Source: Deltaproteobacteria bacterium
GTDB lineage: Bacteria; Desulfobacterota; JAENJC01
DNA: 24,513 nucleotides
Direction: 5' to 3'
NCBI GenBank assembly: GCA_016844545.1
Contig: JAENJC010000044.1
Coordinates: forward strand, 1-24,513
The position numbers and the translations under genes are program-made. The notes beneath the pieces are model-generated. The model did no database searches and was not told the DNA's origin. It saw nothing but the letters and a program-made list of their open reading frames with translations. Shown here piece by piece: positions 13,923-20,871 of the stretch (position 1 is the first letter of the stretch; every line of letters starts with the position of its first letter).

Positions 13923-14960
13923 CTATGCCGCTTCTATCCCGTCCCTGGAGCTGTTTTTGATCTGATACATTGCCTTATCTGCCTGACGAATCAAGTCAAG
14001 CTTGTTGTTTGCATCTTTTGGGAATGAAGCCACACCGAAGCTGGCTGTCTGTCTGATTTTCAGACCCTGACTCTGGAGGAATACGGTGTTTTTCATGCAA
14101 TCCCTTATCCTCTCCGCAACCAGGACGGCATTTTTCTTTGGAGTGGAGGGGAGGATAACCACAAACTCATCACCTCCGTAGCGTACAGCAATATCTACAT
14201 CCCTCAGACATGTTAAGATGACCTTGGCTATCTCCCTCAGAAGTGTGCTGCCGACAAGGTGCCCATAACTGTCGTTTACGTTCTTAAAATAATCAAGGTC
14301 AAGGAATATGATGGAAAGCTCCATCTCGTACCTTTGTGACCTTTTCATCTCCAGGTCCAGATAGTCGTACATATACCTTGAATTGTACAGCCTGGTTACG
14401 TCATCTGTCATGGTCAGCTCCTTGATCTTATGGAAGTACTGGGCGTTCTCAAGGGCTATTGCAGCATAGTCAGCAAGCGTTGTAAGTATAAAGAGGTCTT
14501 CTTCTGAAAACTTATTCCTTCCGATCTTATTTACGAGTTCAATGACACCAAGGATCTTCCCTTTGCATTTAAGCGGGACGCATACCACTGACCTTGTTTC
14601 AAACCCGGAGACAAGATCTACATTAAGGGTAAACCTTTCGTCCTTACTTACATCCGGAATAAGCAGTTTTTCACCTTTTTCGGCAACCCATCCTGCAATC
14701 CCCTCTCCCATTTTGAGGCGCATATTCTTTATTTTCTCGGCCCTTTCGCCAACTATGATCTCAAAGTAAAGGTCTCCACGTTCTTCATCAACAAGCAGGA
14801 GAGACCAGTTGTCGGGTCTGAGAAGCTCGCCAATCTTCAGCATGATTATATTCAGGATCTCTTTTATGTCGAGGGTAGATGTAAGGGTCTTACCTATTTC
14901 GTTAAATATGGAGAGTTCTTCTATCTTCCTCTTTAACTCATCTGTCCGGGTATCTTTCAA
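13923..14960 (-). CDS. GAF-domain diguanylate cyclase
   Basis: A 345-residue soluble signalling protein: a short N-terminal helix (5-25), a GAF sensor domain (about 30-175, including LKMGEGIAGWVAE and SVVCVPLKCKGKILGVIEL) and a GGDEF domain (about 180-345). The catalytic motif is intact at G262-F266 (RYGGDEFVV), and the product-inhibition I-site RxxD is present at R253-D256, five residues before it. It should therefore make cyclic di-GMP and be feedback-inhibited. No transmembrane segment or receiver domain is seen, so the GAF domain likely senses a cytoplasmic ligand I cannot name. The start is TTG with GAGGGA four bases ahead; an ATG nearby is out of frame. It is a single-gene unit, divergent from the synthase gene at 15257. 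Confidence 0.93.
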   Translation of the reverse strand: MKDTRTDELKRKIEELSIFNEIGKTLTSTLDIKEILNIIMLKIGELLRPDNWSLLLVDEERGDLYFEIIVGERAEKIKNMRLKMGEGIAGWVAEKGEKLLIPDVSKDERFTLNVDLVSGFETRSVVCVPLKCKGKILGVIELVNKIGRNKFSEEDLFILTTLADYAAIALENAQYFHKIKELTMTDDVTRLYNSRYMYDYLDLEMKRSQRYEMELSIIFLDLDYFKNVNDSYGHLVGSTLLREIAKVILTCLRDVDIAVRYGGDEFVVILPSTPKKNAVLVAERIRDCMKNTVFLQSQGLKIRQTASFGVASFPKDANNKLDLIRQADKAMYQIKNSSRDGIEAA

Positions 14961-15137
14961 ATAGTCCCTCTGTCATGAATAAGCGCATTTTATAGCAAGT
15001 TGCTTTCAAACAATTAAATTATGGGTTATAGAAAGCTTACTTGGTATTATGCCAGTATTAAATTCTTAGCATAGACCTATTAACTATTAATGAGTACATC
15101 ATGTCGTACCAAAAATCAAGAGAAATTGCCCTGCCTA

Positions 15138-15184
15138 AACTGTCATAAAGACATGAAACTGTTTAACACACAGAACTGTTTAAC
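15138..15184. repeat. Direct repeats upstream of the citrate-synthase-like promoter
   Basis: AACTGTTTAAC occurs at 15157-15167 and again at 15174-15184, 17 bases apart. A shorter AACTGT lies at 15138-15143, 19 bases earlier. The last copy ends two bases before the -35 box at 15186. Such placement suits a transcription activator, but no regulator can be named. Confidence 0.5.
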
Positions 15185-15185
15185 C

Positions 15186-15214
15186 TTGACTTTATCCGGC
15201 AAATTGTATACAGT
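15186..15214 (+). promoter_or_regulatory. Promoter of the citrate-synthase-like gene
   Basis: TTGACT (15186-15191), a 17-base spacer and TACAGT (15209-15214) give a promoter whose -35 is identical to that of acsB. The -10 lies inside the palindromic operator at 15204-15220. Confidence 0.6.
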
Positions 15215-15220
15215 ATACAA
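15204..15220. promoter_or_regulatory. Palindromic operator upstream of the citrate-synthase-like gene
   Basis: TTGTATACAGTATACAA is an exact 17 of 17 match to the core of the site at the acsB promoter (10795-10811). It covers the predicted -10 box and likely start of transcription. Confidence 0.8.
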
Positions 15221-15256
15221 GTATTTTTGCCGCATGAAAATGAAGAAGGAGTGCAT

Positions 15257-17062
15257 ATGCCAAGCTCAGGGCTTATTAAACCGACAACCGAGTTTCCGCT
15301 GGTGGACGTGACGGAACCGAATCTTTTAAGGCATGAGTTCCCTTATTCAGGGGTACCTAAAATCACCTTTGACGGCAAGCTATTGCCGATAGACCTCCCG
15401 AAGGAGTACTGGATAACCGACACCACATTCAGGGACGGCCAGCAGGCAAGACCTCCTTATACGGTAAAGCAGATCGTTGATATATTTGACCTCCTTCACA
15501 GGCTTGGCGGCCCCAATGGCGTCATCAGGCAGTCGGAGTTCTTTCTCTATTCCCAGAAGGACAGGGAGGCTGTAGAGAAGTGTCTGGAGAGGGGACATAA
15601 ATTCCCCGAAGTAACAGGCTGGATAAGGGCAGTAAAGAAGGACTTCCAGCTTGTAAAGGAGATGGGACTGAAGGAGACCGGGATACTTACATCTGTTTCT
15701 GACTACCACATATTCCTGAAGCTCAATAAGACGAGAAGGCAATGCATGGAAGACTACCTGGATGTAGTCCGGGCCTCCATTGAAGCTGGAGTTAAACCAA
15801 GGTGCCACTTTGAAGATGTGACAAGGGCTGACATCTACGGGTTCGTTGTCCCTTTTGCCATAGAGCTTATGAAGCTCTCGAAAGAGAGCAAGATGCCCAT
15901 AAAGGTCAGGCTCTGCGACACAATGGGCTATGGCGTCACATACCCTGGAGCGGCGCTGCCAAGGGCCATAGACAAACTTGTCAGGGCGATGGTAGACGAT
16001 GCAGGTGTGCCATCAGAGGAGCTGGAATGGCATGGGCACAACGACTTCCACAAGGTACACATAAATGCTGCTACCGCGTGGCTTTACGGCTGTTCAGCGG
16101 CTAACGGCGCACTTTTGGGCTTTGGCGAAAGAACGGGGAACCCGCCCATTGAGGCCCTGATAATAGAATATCTATCTCTCAGGGGCGACAATAACGGCAT
16201 AGATACAACGGTGATAACCGATATAGCCGACTACTTCAAGAGAGAGCTTAAGTACAGGATACCATCTAACTACCCCTTTGTCGGTGACGATTTCAATGTA
16301 ACCAGAGCAGGGATCCATGCAGACGGTGTGCTTAAAAATGAAGAGATATACAACATCTTCGATACTGCGGCCCTTCTGAAGAGGCCTCTTGGTGTTATGG
16401 TCACGGACAAGTCAGGGATGGCAGGTATCGCATCATGGATAAACATGCACCTCGGACTTGAGGGAGAGAAGAAGATAGACAAGCGCCACCCAGGGGTTGC
16501 AAAGATAAACAAGTGGGTTATGGGGGAGTTCGAAAAGGGGAGGGAGACATCCGTTTCAACAGAGGAGATGGAAAGGCTTGCCCACAAATACATGCCTGAA
16601 CTCTTTGTCTCCGAGCTTGACAGGCTCAAGATCAAGGCAAGGGAGTGGGCCACCCACTTTATCGAGAAGGTCCTTGATGACGGAGTAATGGGGACAATGA
16701 ATCCATCCATGATGGAGCCTGTGATGAAGAGGCTAGTGGAGGAGCACCCTTTTATTCAGCTTGCATATGTCATAAATATGGAAGGTCTGAAGATCACCAA
16801 AAATATCACCCAGGTGGTGGATAAGGCAAAGTATGAACATTTCGGGGTAGGGGAGGATTTCTCCGACAGACCATGGTTTATAGAGCCTCTGAAGGACGGG
16901 AAGATCCATGTCACCGACTTTTATACTTCAAAGGTGACAGCCGCCCTCTGCATAACTGCCTCTGCACCAATTAGGAACAAAAGCGAAGAGATCGTGGGTG
17001 TATTTGGCATAGATATAAAGTTTGAGGACCTGGTCAAGGCAGAGGAGGATGAAGAGGAATAG
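15257..17062 (+). CDS. Re-citrate/homocitrate-synthase-like DRE-TIM metallolyase with a C-terminal Cache-like domain
   Basis: A 601-residue protein. Residues about 50-450 form a DRE-TIM barrel of the homocitrate/isopropylmalate/Re-citrate synthase group: TDTTFRDGQQ (R59, D60), metal-binding WHGHND (H259, H261), GFGERTGNPP and AGIHADG (H354). Residues about 455-592 do not look like the LeuA regulatory domain. They read as a Cache/PDC-type small-molecule sensor (EHPFIQLAYVINMEG, then DRPWFIEPLKDGKIHVTDFY, ITASAPIRN and GVFGIDIKFEDL), but with no membrane helix. In this context I favour condensation of acetyl-CoA with oxaloacetate to citrate; homocitrate or citramalate synthesis remains possible. 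The start is the ATG at 15257, with AGGAG five bases ahead; an in-frame TTG at 15227 has none. The promoter carries the shared operator. Confidence 0.72.
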   Translation: MPSSGLIKPTTEFPLVDVTEPNLLRHEFPYSGVPKITFDGKLLPIDLPKEYWITDTTFRDGQQARPPYTVKQIVDIFDLLHRLGGPNGVIRQSEFFLYSQKDREAVEKCLERGHKFPEVTGWIRAVKKDFQLVKEMGLKETGILTSVSDYHIFLKLNKTRRQCMEDYLDVVRASIEAGVKPRCHFEDVTRADIYGFVVPFAIELMKLSKESKMPIKVRLCDTMGYGVTYPGAALPRAIDKLVRAMVDDAGVPSEELEWHGHNDFHKVHINAATAWLYGCSAANGALLGFGERTGNPPIEALIIEYLSLRGDNNGIDTTVITDIADYFKRELKYRIPSNYPFVGDDFNVTRAGIHADGVLKNEEIYNIFDTAALLKRPLGVMVTDKSGMAGIASWINMHLGLEGEKKIDKRHPGVAKINKWVMGEFEKGRETSVSTEEMERLAHKYMPELFVSELDRLKIKAREWATHFIEKVLDDGVMGTMNPSMMEPVMKRLVEEHPFIQLAYVINMEGLKITKNITQVVDKAKYEHFGVGEDFSDRPWFIEPLKDGKIHVTDFYTSKVTAALCITASAPIRNKSEEIVGVFGIDIKFEDLVKAEEDEEE

Positions 17063-18706
17063 GTGTCTGAAAATAGCACTATAATCATTGGTCACAAGAA
17101 CCCTGATACCGACTCCATCTGCTCTGCTCTTGGGTATGAAGCCCTGAAAAGGGCACTGGGGGAAGATGGCGTTATGGCCGCCAGGGCCGGGAATATCAAC
17201 CCCCAGACAGATTTTGTCCTTCGCTACTTCGGCAAAGAACCCCCCGTATACCTCTCTGACGTATATCCAAAGGTAAAAGATGTAATGACCAGGGACATCG
17301 CCTCTGCTACTTGCAAGGCCCCACTCTGTTCCGTCATAAACTCTATGGGCAGCAAAAATGTTCGCTTCATGCCTGTAACAGAGGATGAGAAGCCGATAGG
17401 GCTTTTATCCCTTTCTACCTTGGCAGAGCAGTTGATTGTACGGACACCAACTCAAACCAGAGAGGTTTTCACCTCCATAAAGAATGTAGCAGAGGCCATC
17501 CAGGGAAAGACCGCATACACCGAATCTCCTGATCTGGAGTTCAACGCCTCTGTCTTTGTCGGGGCCATGACTGTAGAGAGCTTCAGGGACGTAATAGGAA
17601 GGAGCGAACCAAAGGGATGCATAGTGATAGTGGGAGACAGGGAGGCGATACAGCGCTCCGCCATAGAGAGAAATGTACGTCTCCTCGTAATTACAGGAGG
17701 GCTCGATATAACCCCGGAGATGCTTCGTCTTGCAAAGCAGAAAAGGGTGAGCGTAGTCATATCTCCTTTTGACTCAGCCACTACCGCCTGGCTGACACAA
17801 CTTTCTTCACCGGTAGATCATTTCTGCACAAGTGATTTTTTACGGGTGTCGGAGACCGACCCCCTTAGAGAGTTCAGGTCAAGGACAAAGGAATGGATGG
17901 GGGTCGTGACCGATGCAGCCGGAAGGTTGACCGGCGTCATAGCGCCATCAGACCTCCTGCGCTCATCCGGGATAAGGCTGATCCTGGTGGACCACAACGA
18001 GCTTTCACAGGCCGTTGACGGGGCATCCGAGGTTGAGATAATAGAGGTTGTTGACCACCACAGGCTTGGAAATTTCCATACATCGACACCTATAAGGTTT
18101 GTTAACGAGCCTGTTGGGAGCACATCCACCCTTATAGCTGAGAGGTTTTTCAAGAAGGGGGTCAAGCCTGAAAGAGGTATCGCTGGTCTTCTATTAAGCG
18201 GGATAATATCTGATACCCTTATGTTAAAGTCCCCTACGTCTACGGAAAGGGACAGGGAAATGACAGATATGCTTTCTAAAATTGCAGAGATCGACCCTGT
18301 ATCTTTTTCCCATGAGCTTTTCAGGGCAGGCTCAGGCCTCTCGGGTAAGGAGCCGCTTGACGTTATAAAGTCGGACTTCAAGGCATATGAGGTAAAACGA
18401 AAGAGGTTCGGAATAGGTCAGGTGGAGGTAGTCGGGTTCGGAGAGTTCTATGGTGTCAGAAAATCCCTGGAGGAAGCACTATGCCGGCTGAAAGAGGCCG
18501 AGGGATATTCACTGGCCGGACTGCTGATCACTGATATATCTTATGGAAACAGCCTCTTTCTCGTTGCTGCCGACAGCGAGGTCACTTCAACCTTAGGATA
18601 TCCGGCAACAGGCAAGAACCTTTATGAGCTGACTGGTGTACTCTCAAGGAAGAAGCAGGTTATACCGCATATATTTAATATCTTTTCAAAACTCTACTCC
18701 TCTTGA
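17063..18706 (+). CDS. Manganese-dependent inorganic pyrophosphatase (family II) with CBS and DRTGG domains
   Basis: A 547-residue DHH-family enzyme that hydrolyses pyrophosphate. The N-terminal metal motif HxxxDxD is H11, D15 and D17 (IIGHKNPDTDS). The DHH motif is at 331-333 (EVVDHHRLGNF), with a further D310-H311, followed by GSTSTLIAE and SGIISDT, and a C-terminal DHHA2 domain (about 430-545). Between these lie a CBS domain (about 70-130), a DRTGG-like domain (about 140-245) and a second CBS half (about 250-305). Such inserts bind adenine nucleotides and modulate activity in related enzymes. It starts with GTG immediately after the TAG of the preceding synthase gene, so the two are translated from one message. 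Removing pyrophosphate may pull biosynthetic flow; that link is inference. Confidence 0.9.
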   Translation: MSENSTIIIGHKNPDTDSICSALGYEALKRALGEDGVMAARAGNINPQTDFVLRYFGKEPPVYLSDVYPKVKDVMTRDIASATCKAPLCSVINSMGSKNVRFMPVTEDEKPIGLLSLSTLAEQLIVRTPTQTREVFTSIKNVAEAIQGKTAYTESPDLEFNASVFVGAMTVESFRDVIGRSEPKGCIVIVGDREAIQRSAIERNVRLLVITGGLDITPEMLRLAKQKRVSVVISPFDSATTAWLTQLSSPVDHFCTSDFLRVSETDPLREFRSRTKEWMGVVTDAAGRLTGVIAPSDLLRSSGIRLILVDHNELSQAVDGASEVEIIEVVDHHRLGNFHTSTPIRFVNEPVGSTSTLIAERFFKKGVKPERGIAGLLLSGIISDTLMLKSPTSTERDREMTDMLSKIAEIDPVSFSHELFRAGSGLSGKEPLDVIKSDFKAYEVKRKRFGIGQVEVVGFGEFYGVRKSLEEALCRLKEAEGYSLAGLLITDISYGNSLFLVAADSEVTSTLGYPATGKNLYELTGVLSRKKQVIPHIFNIFSKLYSS

Positions 18707-18732
18707 CTTTTACCGCCCACATTGGCTAATAT
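18703..18732 (+). promoter_or_regulatory. Putative promoter of the aconitase-like gene
   Basis: TTGACT (18703-18708) overlaps the stop codon of the pyrophosphatase gene. After an 18-base spacer comes TAATAT (18727-18732). The -35 matches those of the acsB and 15257 promoters; the -10 is weak. Transcription would begin around 18739, inside the operator. Confidence 0.5.
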
Positions 18733-18737
18733 ATCGA

Positions 18738-18754
18738 GTGTATACTGTATACAA
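18738..18754. promoter_or_regulatory. Palindromic operator upstream of the aconitase-like gene
   Basis: GTGTATACTGTATACAA matches the shared operator, read on the opposite strand, at 16 of 17 positions, with a perfect 15-bp palindrome. It lies at the predicted start of transcription, 24 bases ahead of the ATG. Confidence 0.75.
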
Positions 18755-18777
18755 TTTCTAATCCTTAAGGAGTTGAG

Positions 18778-20037
18778 ATGGGAAAGACCCTTGTTGAAAA
18801 GATCATAGGCGAACATGCAGGTAAGGATGTGGTTGCAGGGGAGATAGTGGTTGCAAAGGTTGACGTATGCCTGACCCAGGACGGGACAGGCCCTTTGGCT
18901 GTCAGACAGCTTGAGAAGATGAACCTTGTCAAGGCTGCAAACCCTAAGAAGACGGTAATATTTATAGACCATGCCGGACCCAGCCCGCAGAAGCAGCTCA
19001 GCAACGACCATATCCTGCTCAGGGATTTCGCAAAGAAGACCGGAGCGGTCATGTCCGATATCGGTGAAGGTGTCTGTCACCAGATCATATGTGAGGACTA
19101 TCTCAACCCAGGGGAGATCCTGGTAGGCGCCGATTCCCATACCTGTACAGGAGGCGCCCTTGGCGCATTCTCCACTGGAATGGGCTCCACAGACGTAGCA
19201 GTGGCCATCGCCCTTGGAAAGACCTGGCTCAGAGTCCCTGAGGCATTCAAGTTTCATATAAAAGGAAAGTTTCATAAGGGAGTATATGCGAAGGACCTCA
19301 TCCTTCACATCATAGGGAAGATCGGCGCAGACGGCGCAGACTACAAGTCCATGGAGTTTTCAGGACCTGCCATAGACGAGATGGAGCTGGAGGATAGGAT
19401 GACCATCTCCAATATGGCTGTGGAGGCTGGGGCCAAGTGCGGCCTTATGCCCTCCGACGGGAAGACCAGGGCGTATCTTGAGAAGCACGGGAGGGGTGAG
19501 CAGTGGCGGGAGCTTAAGGCTGACTCCGATGCAATTTACGAGAAAGCATTCGAGATTGACCTGAACGAGCTTAAACCGACCATATCGTTCCCCCACACCG
19601 TTGATAATACAAAGACCATTGACGAGCCTGGAGTCAAGGATGTAAAGATAGACCAGGTGTCCATAGGTACATGCACAAATGGAAGGATAGAAGACCTGAG
19701 GATTGCAGCCGGGATACTTAAAGGAAAGAAGAGGAATCCTGCTACAAGGCTTATAGTAACTCCTGCATCCAAGAGCATATACCTTGAGGCCATCAGAGAG
19801 GGTCTCATTGAGACGCTGGTAGAGGCAGGCGCAGTCATAAACCCTCCGGGATGCGGCCCCTGCGTTGGTGTGCATCAAGGGATACTTGGTGACGGCGAGG
19901 CCTGCCTTGCCACCCAGAACAGGAACTTCCAGGGGAGGATGGGTAACACCGACTCCTTTATCTACCTCTCATCACCTGCCGTAGCTGCTGCCACGGCCAT
20001 AACTGGCAAGATCGCAGACCCAAGGGAGTTTTTGTAA
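18778..20037 (+). CDS. Aconitase/3-isopropylmalate dehydratase large-subunit family protein
   Basis: A 419-residue Fe-S hydro-lyase of the LeuC/homoaconitase type. The 4Fe-4S ligands are C299 (IGTCTNGR) and C359 and C362 (PPGCGPCVG). Other landmarks are GADSHTCTGGALGAFSTGMGSTD and the C-terminal ATQNRNFQGRMG. It lacks the small swivelling domain, so a separate LeuD-like subunit must exist; none is in the window. The family also includes isopropylmalate and methyl-citrate-type substrates. Placement beside a citrate/homocitrate-synthase-like gene with the same operator makes (homo)aconitase activity on citrate my preferred reading. The ATG has AAGGAG five bases ahead. No clear terminator follows; the converging gene ends at 20199. 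Confidence 0.85.
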   Translation: MGKTLVEKIIGEHAGKDVVAGEIVVAKVDVCLTQDGTGPLAVRQLEKMNLVKAANPKKTVIFIDHAGPSPQKQLSNDHILLRDFAKKTGAVMSDIGEGVCHQIICEDYLNPGEILVGADSHTCTGGALGAFSTGMGSTDVAVAIALGKTWLRVPEAFKFHIKGKFHKGVYAKDLILHIIGKIGADGADYKSMEFSGPAIDEMELEDRMTISNMAVEAGAKCGLMPSDGKTRAYLEKHGRGEQWRELKADSDAIYEKAFEIDLNELKPTISFPHTVDNTKTIDEPGVKDVKIDQVSIGTCTNGRIEDLRIAAGILKGKKRNPATRLIVTPASKSIYLEAIREGLIETLVEAGAVINPPGCGPCVGVHQGILGDGEACLATQNRNFQGRMGNTDSFIYLSSPAVAAATAITGKIADPREFL

Positions 20038-20057
20038 TTAGCCTAAATACAGCAGTT

Positions 20058-20180
20058 GGACGCTGATGAACGCTGATAAATCAGGCATCAAAACCTAAAG
20101 AAAAGCTCACCCAAAATGTGACTCAGCGTTTGCCTCTAACTATTTGAATTATCAGATTTAATCTGCGCAAATCTGCGTCC
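20058..20180. repeat. Dispersed inverted-repeat element between convergent genes
   Basis: The left arm begins GGACGCTGATGAACGCTGAT (20058-20077). The right arm (20151-20180) reads, on the opposite strand, GGACGCAGATTTGCGCAGAT, then AAATC-type sequence, so the arms are imperfect inverted repeats. Each arm itself has a repeated CGCTGAT or CGCAGAT step. A shorter copy of the same end is at 10948-10959. It codes for nothing and probably belongs to a short mobile or palindromic repeat family; it may also help end the converging transcripts. Confidence 0.65.
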
Positions 20181-20198
20181 CAATCCTTTTTATTAGGG

Positions 20199-20451
20199 TT
20201 AAGCAGGTTTTACCCAGACCACTGACGCCACGTCGTTGCATACATCGTAGAGGTCTTCACCGACCTTTATAATGACCGGCCCGTTATTCGGGGATTTGGC
20301 CAGTAAAGAAACCATCAGGCCCTTTACAAATGTCGGGTTCTGGCCGATCCTGACCATGTGTTCCAGGTCGTGGTCTGTTTCAGATATCCTTTCTACTATT
20401 CCCTTTCCCCTCCGAAGGAAGGCAGGTTGGGCAGTTATCTTTGTTTTCCAT
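20199..20451 (-). pseudogene. Small unknown gene downstream of the NosL-like gene, with an apparent one-base frameshift
   Basis: The ATG (20451-20449) comes two bases after the NosL-like gene's TGA, a typical coupled start, but the frame from it stops after 23 codons. The neighbouring frame is open from just behind this ATG to a TAA at 20201-20199. It reads like real protein: ITAQPAFLRRGKGIVERI, then DLEHMVRIGQNPTFVKG, VIIKVGEDLYDVC and ending VVWVKPA. It has no start codon of its own near the beginning. The span of 253 bases is a multiple of three plus one, so a single extra base in the A-rich GGAAAACAAAG would explain it. The restored product would have about 83 residues. I do not recognise the family. 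Confidence 0.55.
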
Positions 20452-20453
20452 AA

Positions 20454-20870
20454 TCAAGGTCTCTCAAAGGGGTTCTTTATAATTGTCCCGCCGAAATCCT
20501 TTGCATGTTTTTCAGCGTCTGCCTTTTCAGCAAATACATGAATTTTATTGCCTGTAGACTGGTTTGTGACTATGCTGCTCTCCACGAACCAGGCAATGGA
20601 TGCGTCTATCCTCTTTCCTGTAACCTCATCCGTAACAGTCACAGCGCTGACCTTCCCCCTGTTTGCGTTTGCCGCAAGGAATTTTTTAGAACACTCAATG
20701 CAGCAGAACTTCAGGGTCTTCCCTTCAGCCGGTGTGATATCCACCTGGTAAATCGGCTCAATCTTCGTTGCATCCAGAGCGCACCGGTCACCGCCGGACC
20801 TCTTCATAAAAGAGGTTGCCAACGCGACAAGGAGGAAGACTACGATTACGATTATTGGCCATTTTTTCAT
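20454..20870 (-). CDS. NosL-like membrane-anchored metal-binding protein
   Basis: A 138-residue protein with one N-terminal membrane anchor (about 5-21) and an extracytoplasmic domain. Cysteines C30 (GDRCALD) and C56, C57 and C60 (KFCCIECS) could bind a metal. The C-terminal half (RIDASIAWFVESS, then KIHVFAEKADAEKHAKDFGG) resembles NosL, the copper chaperone of nitrous oxide reductase, in which an alteration-type FVE and an FA...A...GG ending recur. No lipobox is evident, so it is probably anchored by the helix. No nosZ is in view, so the client is unknown. It follows the membrane protein by two bases and precedes the small frameshifted gene by two bases within the same operon. Confidence 0.7.
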   Translation of the reverse strand: MKKWPIIVIVVFLLVALATSFMKRSGGDRCALDATKIEPIYQVDITPAEGKTLKFCCIECSKKFLAANANRGKVSAVTVTDEVTGKRIDASIAWFVESSIVTNQSTGNKIHVFAEKADAEKHAKDFGGTIIKNPFERP

Positions 20871-20871
20871 A

